Assembly: GCA_045616445.1 (NCBI GenBank)
Contig: JAZLGR010000014.1
Location: 1-64,000, forward strand
DNA length: 64,000 nucleotides
DNA from: Fimousia sp045616445
Lineage (GTDB): Bacteria; Bacillota; Clostridia; Lachnospirales; Lachnospiraceae
Reading direction: 5' to 3'
The position numbers and the translations under genes are program-made. The notes under the pieces are model-generated. The model saw nothing but the letters and a program-made list of their open reading frames with translations, was not told the DNA's origin and ran no database searches. Positions within the stretch are counted from its first letter, which is position 1. Every line of letters starts with the position of its first letter. Below are positions 23,171-32,003 of this stretch, in pieces.

Positions 23171-25399
23171 ATGAAAAACAAAAGAATTAGTCATAAGCTG
23201 ATTCCACTTATGATCATTTTCGTGTTAATCATGGGTTTAATGACAGGTTGTGGTTCTAAGAAGAGCAAGATTGAAGCATCTCCTGTATATAGCGTAGATG
23301 ATTTAGCGAATAAGACAATCGGTGTGCAGCTTGGAACAACCGGTGATATCTATGCATCCGATATTGAAGGAGCAGATGTTCAGAAGTTTAACAAAGGAGC
23401 AGATGCAATTCAGGCATTAAAACAGGGCAAAGTAGATGCGGTTATCATCGACGAACAGCCTGCAAAAGCATTTGTAAGTCGTAATGAAGGTCTGTTAGCA
23501 ATTTTAGATGAAGCATTTGTAACAGAAGAATATGCGATTTGTTTTGCAAAAGAAAACACAGGACTTCAGGATAGTGTAAATAAGGTTTTAGCAGAATTAA
23601 AAAAAGACGGTACTTTAGACCAGATTATTGGTAACTACATTGGAGATGACACAAAGGGCAAACAGCCATATGAATCTCCAGAAGATATCCACTATGAAGG
23701 CAAATTAATCATGGCTACAAATGCAGAATTTGAGCCTTATGAATTCTTACATGAAGGTGAAATCGTTGGTATCGATGCAGAAATGGCAAAAGCCATTGCT
23801 GACAGATTAGGTATGGAACTTGAAATCCAGAATATCCAGTTTGATTCCATCATCACAGCAGTACAGTCTGGTAAAGCAGATATGGGTATTGCTGGTATGA
23901 CAGTAACAGAAGACAGATTAAAGAATATCAATTTCTCTGATCCATATACAACAGCAAAACAGGTAATCGTTGTCAGACCAGGTGAAGTTGGTGCATCTCC
24001 AGTTGCAAATGCAGATGACTTAGCAGGCAAGAAGATCGGTGTACAGCTTGGAACAACAGGCGATATCTATGCTTCTGATATTGAAGATGCGAATGTTCAG
24101 AAATTCAACAAGGGAGCAGATGCAGTTCAGGCATTAAAACAGGGTAAAGTAGATGCAGTCATCATCGATGGACAGCCAGCGAAGGCATTCGTTGATCGTA
24201 ACCGTGACTTATCTATCTTAGATGATCCATTTGTAACAGAAGAATATGCAATCTGTATTGCAAAAGGCAATTTAGATCTTCTTGATGATGTCAATAAAGC
24301 ATTGGCAGAATTAAAAGAAGAGGGTACTTTAGATCAGATTGTTGGAAACTATATTGGAGACGATACAAAGGGCAAACAGCCATACGTATCTCCAGAAGAC
24401 ATCAAATACGATGGAAAATTAATCATGGCAACCAATGCAGAATTCGAACCATATGAATTCTTAAGCAAGGGCGAAATCGTTGGTATCGATGCTGAAATGG
24501 CAAAAGCGATTGCTGATAAATTAGGAAAAGAGCTTGAAATTCAGAATATTCAGTTTGATTCCATCATCACAGCAGTACAGTCTGGTAAGGCAGACATGGG
24601 TGTTGCCGGTATGACAGTAACAGAAGACAGATTAAAGAACATTAACTTTACAGATCCATATACAACAGCAAATCAGGTAATCATTGTAAGAAATGGTAAA
24701 TCTGCAACAGCATTTGACTTAAAAGAAAGTATCTACAACAACTTCCAGAAGGATAGCCGTTGGAAATATATCACAAATGGTCTTTTAGTAACTCTTCGTA
24801 TTACATTCTTTGCAGCGATCATGGGTATTGTATTAGGTTTCTTAATTGCCATTGCTCGTTCTTCCTGCGACATGACTGGTAAAGCGAAACTTCTTAACTG
24901 GATCTTAAAAGCATACTTAACTGTTATTCGTGGTACACCATCCATGATTCAGTTGCTGATTATTTTCTATGTAATCTTTGCTTCCGTTAATATCAATAAG
25001 ACATTTGTTGCTACATTGGCATTTGGTTTGAACTCTTCTGCATACATCGCAGAAATCGTTCGTGCAGGTATCATGTCCATCGACCCTGGTCAGTTTGAAG
25101 CAGGTCGAAGCTTAGGATTTACTTATGCACAGACCATGAGACATTTTATCATGCCACAGGCATTTAAGAATGTACTTCCTGCTCTTGGTAATGAATTTAT
25201 CGTATTATTAAAAGAAACTCCAATCGCAGGTTATATCGGTATCATGGACTTAACACGTGGTGGTGATACAATCCGAAGCTTAACTTACGAAGCATTCTTC
25301 CCATTAATTACAGTAGCTCTGATTTACTTAGTAATGGTAATGGGCTTATCTGCAGCAGTTGGCAAACTGGAAAGGAGCTTAAAGAACGATGAAAGATAA
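23171..25399 (+). CDS. Fused amino-acid ABC transporter: lobe-permuted binding domains plus permease
   Basis: A 742-residue membrane lipoprotein-permease. The signal ends with the lipobox LMTGC (Cys27). The binding part is unusual. Lobe-II-like sequence (about 41-165, IGVQLGTTGDIYASDIEG) comes first, then lobe I (about 175-275, KLIMATNAEFEPYEFL). The pair is repeated with a period of 239 residues (717 bases), giving II-I-II-I, whereas normal SBP family 3 proteins run I-II. From about 520 the permease follows, with WKYITNGLLVTLRITFFAAI, the EAA-like loop AYIAEIVRAGIMSIDPGQFE and several membrane spans. AAGGAGAAGGATAAA precedes the ATG. The ATPase gene overlaps its end. The substrate is a polar amino acid by family. 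Confidence 0.88.
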   Translation: MKNKRISHKLIPLMIIFVLIMGLMTGCGSKKSKIEASPVYSVDDLANKTIGVQLGTTGDIYASDIEGADVQKFNKGADAIQALKQGKVDAVIIDEQPAKAFVSRNEGLLAILDEAFVTEEYAICFAKENTGLQDSVNKVLAELKKDGTLDQIIGNYIGDDTKGKQPYESPEDIHYEGKLIMATNAEFEPYEFLHEGEIVGIDAEMAKAIADRLGMELEIQNIQFDSIITAVQSGKADMGIAGMTVTEDRLKNINFSDPYTTAKQVIVVRPGEVGASPVANADDLAGKKIGVQLGTTGDIYASDIEDANVQKFNKGADAVQALKQGKVDAVIIDGQPAKAFVDRNRDLSILDDPFVTEEYAICIAKGNLDLLDDVNKALAELKEEGTLDQIVGNYIGDDTKGKQPYVSPEDIKYDGKLIMATNAEFEPYEFLSKGEIVGIDAEMAKAIADKLGKELEIQNIQFDSIITAVQSGKADMGVAGMTVTEDRLKNINFTDPYTTANQVIIVRNGKSATAFDLKESIYNNFQKDSRWKYITNGLLVTLRITFFAAIMGIVLGFLIAIARSSCDMTGKAKLLNWILKAYLTVIRGTPSMIQLLIIFYVIFASVNINKTFVATLAFGLNSSAYIAEIVRAGIMSIDPGQFEAGRSLGFTYAQTMRHFIMPQAFKNVLPALGNEFIVLLKETPIAGYIGIMDLTRGGDTIRSLTYEAFFPLITVALIYLVMVMGLSAAVGKLERSLKNDER
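23297..24707 (+). repeat. Internal 717-bp tandem duplication within the ABC gene
   Basis: Two in-frame copies begin near 23297 and 24014. Anchor codons such as GGT of IGVQLGTTG fall at 23321 and 24038, exactly 717 bases apart. DNA identity looks like roughly 85 percent by eye, with changes mainly in third codon positions, so the duplication is old enough to be under selection but still recognisable in DNA. Confidence 0.8.
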
Positions 25400-26126
25400 T
25401 GTTATGATTCACGTTGAGGATTTAAAGAAATCCTTTGGCGATGTACATGTATTAAAAGGAATTACAACTGATATTTGTAAAGGTGAAGTGTTAGTTATCT
25501 TAGGTCCATCCGGTTGTGGTAAATCCACATTCCTTCGCTGCTTAAATCTCTTAGAAGATCCAACTGGCGGACATATCTACTTAGATGGAACTGATTTAGT
25601 AGATCCTAAGACTAATATTAATAAAGAAAGACAGAAGATGATGATGGTGTTCCAGCACTTTAATCTCTTCCCACATATGACTATCTTACAGAACCTTACT
25701 GTTGCTCCAACAAAATTAAAGGGAGTTCCACAGGCACAGGCTGATGAAGAAGGTATGGCTCTCCTTAAGAGAGTTGGTCTTGAAGAGAAAGCATCTGCAT
25801 ATCCAAACCAGTTATCCGGTGGTCAGAAACAGCGTGTAGCAATCTGTCGTGCACTTGCTATGAAACCAGAAGTTATCCTTTTCGACGAACCTACTTCCGC
25901 TCTTGACCCTGAAATGGTTGGTGAAGTATTAGACGTTATGAAGCAGCTTGCCAATGAAGGTATGACCATGATTTGTGTAACACACGAAATGGGATTTGCC
26001 CGTGAAGTTGCAAACCGTATCATCTTCTTAGACGAAGGAAAAATCGCAGAAGATGGAACACCTTCCGAAGTATTTGACAATCCTAAGAATGAACGATTAA
26101 AAGCATTCTTATCTAAGATTTTATAA
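25389..26126 (+). CDS. Polar amino-acid ABC transporter ATP-binding protein
   Basis: A 245-residue ATPase of the GlnQ/HisP type driving the importer encoded just upstream (11-base overlap, so translationally coupled). It has Walker A GPSGCGKSTFLRC, Q-loop MVFQHFNLFPHMT, signature LSGGQKQRVAICRAL, Walker B VILFDEPTSALDPE and the switch His in ICVTHEMGFA. Length and motifs are complete. The fused binding-permease protein would form a homodimer with two copies of this ATPase. Confidence 0.95.
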   Translation: MKDNVMIHVEDLKKSFGDVHVLKGITTDICKGEVLVILGPSGCGKSTFLRCLNLLEDPTGGHIYLDGTDLVDPKTNINKERQKMMMVFQHFNLFPHMTILQNLTVAPTKLKGVPQAQADEEGMALLKRVGLEEKASAYPNQLSGGQKQRVAICRALAMKPEVILFDEPTSALDPEMVGEVLDVMKQLANEGMTMICVTHEMGFAREVANRIIFLDEGKIAEDGTPSEVFDNPKNERLKAFLSKIL

Positions 26127-26144
26127 TCACAGCGAGGTTTCCTT

Positions 26145-26834
26145 ATGTTGATTTTGACAGCAATGGCATTGATTCCACCCCTCGTCCTCATGGCCTATGT
26201 GTACCGTGCAGACAAGGTGGAGAAGGAGCCCATCAGCCTGATTGCCAAAGCATTCATCTTTGGTGGGATTGCGGTGGTTCCTATTCTGATCGTGGAATTA
26301 TTGCTGGATCCAGTCATTAAGATGATATTCCCGGCGAGACCCATCCTGTATCTGCTGGCAGAGAATTTCTTAGGCGTTGCCCTGGTGGAAGAGTTCTTCA
26401 AACTCTTTGCCTGTAAAAGAGCAGTTTATGATTCCAGAGAATTCGACTATACCTTTGATGGTATTGTCTATGCAGTAGCAGCCTCTTTGGGATTTGCGGC
26501 CATTGAGAATATCCAGTATGTATTTACCATGGGAGGAGCGGTGGCCGTCAGCAGAGCATTTACTGCAATTCCGGGTCATGCAATCTTTGGTGTATTCATG
26601 GGTGTATATCTGGGAATCGCAAAATACGAAGAGTATCATGGCTCAGAGAAGGTATCTTCCATCTATATGAAGCTGGCATTGGTTGTTCCGGTGCTGATTC
26701 ATGGATTTTATGATTTCATCCTGTCTGTCAGAACGCCAGTTGCCATTCTGATTTTCTACATTTTCTTAATTGCAATGGACATGCTTGCCATTAGAAAAGT
26801 GAAAGAGATGGGCAGAAAGGATCTTCGTATCTAA
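26145..26834 (+). CDS. PrsW-family intramembrane metalloprotease
   Basis: A 229-residue multi-span membrane protein. The zinc motifs of the CAAX/PrsW superfamily are visible: ALVEEFFKLFACK (EExxK type, about residues 84-96) and the histidine in AIPGHAIFGVFMGVYLG (about 145). PrsW of Bacillus cuts an anti-sigma factor at site 1 to release its sigma factor. A similar role here is possible but the target is unknown; an anti-sigma-like protein is encoded at 310. It starts 18 bases after the ATPase gene and may be cotranscribed. The terminator at 26859 follows. Confidence 0.8.
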   Translation: MLILTAMALIPPLVLMAYVYRADKVEKEPISLIAKAFIFGGIAVVPILIVELLLDPVIKMIFPARPILYLLAENFLGVALVEEFFKLFACKRAVYDSREFDYTFDGIVYAVAASLGFAAIENIQYVFTMGGAVAVSRAFTAIPGHAIFGVFMGVYLGIAKYEEYHGSEKVSSIYMKLALVVPVLIHGFYDFILSVRTPVAILIFYIFLIAMDMLAIRKVKEMGRKDLRI

Positions 26835-26858
26835 AGTCAAGATAATATTTAAAATAAT

Positions 26859-26907
26859 AAGAGCATTGACAAGTTGTTTTTTTCAGCCACTGTCAATGCT
26901 CTTTTTT
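26859..26907 (+). terminator. Intrinsic terminator after the PrsW-like gene
   Basis: AAGAGCATTGACA and TGTCAATGCTCTT form a perfect 13-bp stem with a 19-nt loop and a T-run. From here to about 27148 I see no supportable gene or site. Confidence 0.85.
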
Positions 26908-27148
26908 ATTTCTATAGGGAATGGGGTGAAAAATATATAGTTTCTATTGATAGTATGCATGGTATTTTTGCGGGCGCCTGTGAAAAAAACTACAGACTTT
27001 ATAAGACGGGTTTTGAAAAGGATATTATTATAGCGTTAAATTATCTGATAATATGGCGTTTGTCACGAAATAATGGTGAAATGATTGTGAAAAAATCTAC
27101 TTTTTAAATAGAAATCATAAATATAAAGAATGGAAAAGTTGCATGTTT

Positions 27149-27184
27149 TCTATAGTTGCGCGAAAACTATAGATTATGTATAAT
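27149..27184 (+). promoter_or_regulatory. Strong promoter overlapped by a perfect inverted repeat
   Basis: TTGCGC (27156-27161), 17 bases and TATAAT (27179-27184) form the promoter. TCTATAGTT (27149-27157) and AACTATAGA (27165-27173) are perfect 9-bp arms 7 bases apart over the -35 box and spacer, which suggests repressor control of the RNA that follows. Confidence 0.65.
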
Positions 27185-27190
27185 GAATAT

Positions 27191-27360
27191 AGTCAGATTG
27201 ATCCATAATTTTCATACTATAAATACTCAAGGCTGTTGTTTTCGGGGGGCCGCTGCCACGGTCCTCAGTAGCAAAGCCGATCTAACATTAGTAGCTTATC
27301 TTTTGAAAAGTTAACATATCATAATTCCTACAGAAAAAAGTCGCGAGAGCGACTTTTTTC
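27191..27360 (+). ncRNA. Structured small RNA of about 170 nt, 6S-like layout
   Basis: A gene-free stretch framed by the promoter at 27156 and a perfect terminator (AAAAAAGTCGC-GAGA-GCGACTTTTTT, 27334-27359). By hand I fold an outer stem TAATTTTCA (27206-27214) with TGAAAAGTTA (27304-27313) enclosing a long rod. In the rod, GGCT and TTGTT (27231-27240) pair with AGCAAAGCC (27270-27278), and GGGGGCCG (27245-27252) pairs with CGGTCCTC (27259-27266). A closing stem, an open bubble and an apical rod in about 170 nt resemble 6S RNA, which binds RNA polymerase, but I cannot confirm conserved 6S sequence. It could equally be an undescribed regulatory RNA. Confidence 0.55.
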
Positions 27361-27444
27361 GCGTTCTGCCTATTTTTCTAATCCTATGCCAGTTCATCTT
27401 ATGGTACAATAAAAGGGACTAAAGAAGGAAAAGAGACAATTGTT

Positions 27445-28131
27445 ATGGCAAAATCCCCGAACCAGAAATTGAAAATTTTATATTTGATGGAGCTGTTCTT
27501 AAAAAAGAGCGATGCAGCCCATGTATTATCCATTAGAGAGATGGTGGATTACCTTGCAGAGAAGGGGATTCGCGCAGAAAGAAAGAGTCTCTATGATGAC
27601 ATTGAAGTGCTGAGGACCTTTGGACTTGCAATCGAAAACCGCAGAGAACGTCCGGCAGGCTATTATCTTGCCAATCGACTGTTCTGTGCAGAGGACTGCA
27701 GCTTGCTTTTTAACATTGTGCAGAGCAATGAGTATATTACAAAACGAAAAGAGAGGGAATTGACTAGAAAGATTGCAGCAATCTGTCCGGAGACAGAAGA
27801 AAGATACTGGGACAGCGAGTTAACTCTTCCAAATCGTGTCCGATTTATGGAAGATAGTCCATATGGGGTACTTGACCTGATGCGAAAAGCCATGGATGGC
27901 AACCACAGAGTGACCTTTCGACAGGCACATTTGACAAAAGGGGGCGAAGTGGTGATGCACCGATATGGGTCCACCATCTGGTTTAGTCCTTGGAAGCTAG
28001 TATATGAACATGGAAACTACTGTGTGGAAGGAATGGAAGATGGAGAACGAAAATCTTATCTTTTAGATGAGATTTCCTATGTGACGATCGTAGAAGAAGA
28101 AAGAGAAGCTCTGATTGAGGTGAAGGCATGA
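27445..28131 (+). CDS. WYL-domain HTH transcriptional regulator
   Basis: A 228-residue DNA-binding protein. The N-terminal winged HTH reads KLKILYLMELFLKKSDAAHV and IREMVDYLAEKGIRAERKSL, followed by YDDIEVLRTFG. A WYL-type domain spans about 135-220 (VTFRQAHLTKGGEVVMHRYG, then PWKLVYEHGNYCVEG, YLLDEISYVTIVEE). WYL domains sense ligands or nucleic acids. Its stop overlaps the next ATG (ATGA), so it is translated together with the exporter genes and probably controls them. TGGTACAAT upstream is an extended -10 box. Confidence 0.85.
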   Translation: MAKSPNQKLKILYLMELFLKKSDAAHVLSIREMVDYLAEKGIRAERKSLYDDIEVLRTFGLAIENRRERPAGYYLANRLFCAEDCSLLFNIVQSNEYITKRKERELTRKIAAICPETEERYWDSELTLPNRVRFMEDSPYGVLDLMRKAMDGNHRVTFRQAHLTKGGEVVMHRYGSTIWFSPWKLVYEHGNYCVEGMEDGERKSYLLDEISYVTIVEEEREALIEVKA

Positions 28132-28832
28132 GCAGATTCATTGAATTTAAGAACGTAAAAAAGATATATCGGACTGGTGATGTCATTACAAAGGCTGTGG
28201 ATGGCATCGATTTTGAGATTGAAGAAGGAGAATTCGTTGTCATCGTGGGTGCCAGCGGGGCCGGCAAGACAACAGTGCTTAATATATTAGGCGGCATGGA
28301 TCAGGCTACCAGCGGACAGATTCTGGTGGATGGCAAGAATATCAGCCTCTATTCCGAGCGACAGCTGACCAAATATCGCAGAGACGATATCGGATTTGTA
28401 TTCCAGTTTTATAATCTGATTCCGAATCTGACTGCTCTTGAGAATGTGGAGATGGCTGCCCAGATCTGTAAGAATCCGATGGATGCCAGACAGGCGCTTA
28501 CAGAAGTTGGACTCGGAGAGCGAATGGGGAATTTCCCAGCCCAGTTATCTGGAGGAGAGCAGCAGCGTGTATCCATTGCGAGAGCGCTGGCCAAGAACCC
28601 GAAGATGCTGCTTTGCGATGAACCGACGGGAGCGCTTGATTATGTGACAGGAAAAGCAATTTTAAAGCTTCTTTATGACACATGCAGAGAGAAGAAAAAG
28701 ACCGTGATTGTCATTACCCATAACTTAGCGATCACACCGATGGCGGACAGGGTAATCGAAATCAAGAGCGGCAAAGTGTTAAGTATGAAAACCAATGACA
28801 ACCCTCAGCCGGTGGAAACCATTGAGTGGTAA
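28128..28832 (+). CDS. ABC exporter ATP-binding protein, MacB/LolD type
   Basis: A 234-residue ATPase with KNVKKIYRTGDVITKAVDGI at the N-terminus, typical of MacB/LolD. It has Walker A GASGAGKTTVLNILGG, Q-loop FVFQFYNLIPNLT, signature LSGGEQQRVSIARAL, Walker B MLLCDEPTGALD and H-loop VIVITHNLA. It pairs with the FtsX-type permease 12 bases downstream. Such mechanotransmission systems act on substrates outside the membrane, such as antimicrobial peptides or wall enzymes. Confidence 0.93.
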   Translation: MSRFIEFKNVKKIYRTGDVITKAVDGIDFEIEEGEFVVIVGASGAGKTTVLNILGGMDQATSGQILVDGKNISLYSERQLTKYRRDDIGFVFQFYNLIPNLTALENVEMAAQICKNPMDARQALTEVGLGERMGNFPAQLSGGEQQRVSIARALAKNPKMLLCDEPTGALDYVTGKAILKLLYDTCREKKKTVIVITHNLAITPMADRVIEIKSGKVLSMKTNDNPQPVETIEW

Positions 28833-28844
28833 GGATGATGGAAA

Positions 28845-31800
28845 ATGAAAAAGAATATATTACGAGTGGAATGGATGAGAGAGATTAAGACCTCTCTTCC
28901 AAGATTCTTCTCCATTCTCTTCCTGGTTATGCTGGGCGTTGCATTCTTTTCCGGTATTCGCGCGACGGAGCCGGATATGCGACAGACCGCAGACAATCAG
29001 TATGACAGGGAACATTTTATGGATATCCGTATCCTATCCACCCTTGGACTGACCGATGAGGATGTGGATGCGGTGAAAAAAATAGAAGGCGTTGCTGATG
29101 TGGAGGGTGCCTATACCTATGATGTATTGATGGATATGGGTAACAGTGAGACGACCATGAAGGTGTACAGCCTGACCAAGCGAATCAATGATATGAATCT
29201 GATGGAAGGTAAGATGCCGAAACAGCCAGGAGAATGTCTCATTGACCAGCGCTATGCGGAGACCTATAAGGTAAAGATTGGAGACGAACTGACAATTAAA
29301 TCAGGGACGGAAGATAAGCTTACGGATACATTTGTCCGGGATACCTTCCGTGTAACAGGATTTGCAACCTACAGCCAGTATCTGACCAGAGACCGTGGTA
29401 CGACCACCATTGCCAATGGCAAGCTCTCCGGTTTTATCGCTGTGCCACCGGAAAGCTTTGATCTGGATGTATTCACAGATCTATATATTATCGTGGAGGG
29501 TGCGAAGGACCTGATCGTCTACACGGATGCTTATGATGACTGCGTGGAGGCAGTGACAAAGCGTCTGGAAGATATTGAAGAAGAACGAACCTCTGTCCGC
29601 TACGAAAAGATTCGAAGCGATGCCGAAGAGGAAATCAAAAAGGCAGAGAAAAAATATAAAAAAGAAAAGAAGAAGACCAATAAGAAGCTTGCAGATGCAA
29701 AAGAGGAGCTTGCAGATGCCAAGCAGAAGATGATTGACGGCCGTAAGGAACTGGAAGACTCAGAAAAACAGTTGAAATCTGCAGAAAAACAGCTGGCAGC
29801 CGGAATGACCAAACTCGAATCCGGGGAGAAGAAATACGAAGAAGGCCGCAAAGCCTACGAAGCAGGAATTGCTGAGCTGAAAGAGAACGAAAAACAGCTG
29901 GCAGATTCAAAGGATCAGTTAGAAGCTGCCTGTGATTCCATGGGAATTACACTGGATATGCTGACACCAGACTTTGGAGAGCTCTATGAGGGGTATCAGC
30001 AGTATCTGCAGGGCATGAAGCAGATTGAAGCAGGCAAGAAGGAGCTTCGGGCTTCAGGTAAGACCCTGAATCAAACCAAAGCCAAGCTGAATCAGGCAAA
30101 AGCCGAGATGAAAGCGTCCGAAAAGGATATCAAGGATGGCTGGCAGAAGGTTTATGATGGATATAAAGAGCTTGATGATGCGCAGGTCAAGTATGACGAT
30201 GGTGTCAAGGATTACGAGAAAGGGCAGAAGAAGGCAAAGAAAGCCTTTAAGAAGGCTGAGAAAAAGATTGCCAAAGCCAAGAAAGACCTGCACAAGTTAG
30301 AAAAGGGCAAATGGTACGTCTTAGACCGCAACAAGATCCAGTCTTATGTGGAATATGGACAGGATTCCGATCGTATTGGTGCAGTGGGCACCGTATTCCC
30401 GATGATCTTCTTCCTGGTGGCTGCGTTGGTCAGCTTAACGACCATGACCCGTATGGTGGACACAGAGAGAACCCAAATGGGAACAAAAAAAGCCCTGGGA
30501 TACAGCAAGGGACAGATTATTGGCAAATATATGATCTATGCAGGACTGGCAACGGCCATCGGAAGCGTCATTGGTTTCCTGGTTGGTGAGAAGGTTCTGC
30601 CGATCGTCATCATCAATGCATATGGCATGATGTATATCGGAATTCATGAGATTGTGGCACCTTATCGATTTGGACTGGCTGCCATTGCAGCAGGATTATC
30701 CTTTGTAATCACATTAGGTGCAACCTTCCTTTCCTCTTACCGTGCACTCCATGAGGTACCTGCGGGACTGATGCGTCCGGAAGCACCAAAGGAAGGAAAG
30801 CGAGTATTTTTAGAACATATTCCATTTGTATGGAAACGGATCAGCTTCTCCTGGAAGTCCTCCATCCGCAATTTATTCCGTTATAAGAAGCGATTCCTTA
30901 TGACCATGTTTGGCATTGGGGGAAGTATGGCACTTCTCCTCGTGGGCTATGGACTGATGGATTCCATTTCCGCAGTAACGGATAATCAGTATAAAACCAT
31001 CAGGATTTATGATGGTGCAGTTGCATTTGACGAGGATGATGAGACGCTGTATGACCACATGGGAGAGGTGCTTGCCCTCACCCAGGTGAAATCAGGAACC
31101 AAAGTGCGTGAAAACTCCATTGACATTGAGAATGAGAATGGAACGAGAGCCGGATTCCTCATGGTGCCGGAAGATCAGGATGCCTTAAAGGAATATATCG
31201 TCTTCCGTGACCGTGAATCAGGCGATGGAGAAGCACTGGGTGATGACGAAATCATCGTCACCGAAAAAATATGTAAAATGTTAGACATTTCTCCTGGCGA
31301 TGAGATTACCATCAAGGAAGGAGAGACCAAAAAGGTGAAGGCCCGTGTGGGCGCTGTGACAGAAAATTATATCAACCATTATGTATATATGTCACCAAAG
31401 CTCTATGAACAGCTTTATCAGAAGACACCAGTTTACAATGAGCTGCTCATCAGCCTGACAAAGAATACCCAGAAGCAGGAGGATCTCCTTGCTACCAAGA
31501 CACTGACTATGGACGGTGTGGATTCCATTTCCTTTACCTCAACTGCACAGAATGAGATGGCAGATATGCTGGGTAATCTGGATTTGGTAATATATATTCT
31601 GATCTTTGCAGCCGGCCTGTTATCTTTTGTAGTATTATATAATCTGAACAATATCAATATTGAAGAACGAAGAAGAGAGCTGGCAACGATCAAGGTGCTC
31701 GGTTTCTACCAGAGCGAGCTTGCCATGTATGTGTACCGTGAAAATGTGATCCTAACCCTTTTCGGGGAAGTGGCTGGATTCTTCCTTGGTATCGCCCTTC

Positions 31801-31979
31801 ACCGGTATGTGATCCTAACCTGTGAAATTGATACCCTCATGTTCGGCAGAATGATCTCTGTTAAGAGCTATGTGATCTCTGCACTGCTTACCTTCCTCTT
31901 CTCTGTGATTGTCAATGTGGTGATGTATTTTAAACTCCACGGAATTGACATGGTGGAATCCTTAAAGAGTGTGGAATAG
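28845..31979 (+). CDS. FtsX/MacB-like permease with long coiled coil
   Basis: A 1044-residue membrane protein. One membrane span near 18-38 (FFSILFLVMLGVAFFSGI) is followed by an extracellular MacB-type domain (about 40-245). A lysine- and glutamate-rich coiled coil runs about 260-485 (repeated pieces such as ADAKEELADAKQKMIDG and SEKQLKSAEKQLAAG). The first FtsX core starts near 505 (VFPMIFFLVAALVSLTTMTR), and a second MacB/FtsX half follows from about 680 with its own spans and outer domain. This is the two-FtsX-domain, long-stalk class of exporters in Gram-positives. The coil probably projects into the wall zone. It forms one operon with the WYL regulator and the ATPase. Confidence 0.9.
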   Translation: MKKNILRVEWMREIKTSLPRFFSILFLVMLGVAFFSGIRATEPDMRQTADNQYDREHFMDIRILSTLGLTDEDVDAVKKIEGVADVEGAYTYDVLMDMGNSETTMKVYSLTKRINDMNLMEGKMPKQPGECLIDQRYAETYKVKIGDELTIKSGTEDKLTDTFVRDTFRVTGFATYSQYLTRDRGTTTIANGKLSGFIAVPPESFDLDVFTDLYIIVEGAKDLIVYTDAYDDCVEAVTKRLEDIEEERTSVRYEKIRSDAEEEIKKAEKKYKKEKKKTNKKLADAKEELADAKQKMIDGRKELEDSEKQLKSAEKQLAAGMTKLESGEKKYEEGRKAYEAGIAELKENEKQLADSKDQLEAACDSMGITLDMLTPDFGELYEGYQQYLQGMKQIEAGKKELRASGKTLNQTKAKLNQAKAEMKASEKDIKDGWQKVYDGYKELDDAQVKYDDGVKDYEKGQKKAKKAFKKAEKKIAKAKKDLHKLEKGKWYVLDRNKIQSYVEYGQDSDRIGAVGTVFPMIFFLVAALVSLTTMTRMVDTERTQMGTKKALGYSKGQIIGKYMIYAGLATAIGSVIGFLVGEKVLPIVIINAYGMMYIGIHEIVAPYRFGLAAIAAGLSFVITLGATFLSSYRALHEVPAGLMRPEAPKEGKRVFLEHIPFVWKRISFSWKSSIRNLFRYKKRFLMTMFGIGGSMALLLVGYGLMDSISAVTDNQYKTIRIYDGAVAFDEDDETLYDHMGEVLALTQVKSGTKVRENSIDIENENGTRAGFLMVPEDQDALKEYIVFRDRESGDGEALGDDEIIVTEKICKMLDISPGDEITIKEGETKKVKARVGAVTENYINHYVYMSPKLYEQLYQKTPVYNELLISLTKNTQKQEDLLATKTLTMDGVDSISFTSTAQNEMADMLGNLDLVIYILIFAAGLLSFVVLYNLNNINIEERRRELATIKVLGFYQSELAMYVYRENVILTLFGEVAGFFLGIALHRYVILTCEIDTLMFGRMISVKSYVISALLTFLFSVIVNVVMYFKLHGIDMVESLKSVE

Positions 31980-32003
31980 AAGAAAGGTTTTATGGTATAA
32001 TAA

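Noticed and set aside
26874..27107. A 77-codon open frame after the PrsW-like gene
   Set aside because: It begins inside a terminator stem, lacks a ribosome binding site and gives no recognisable protein.
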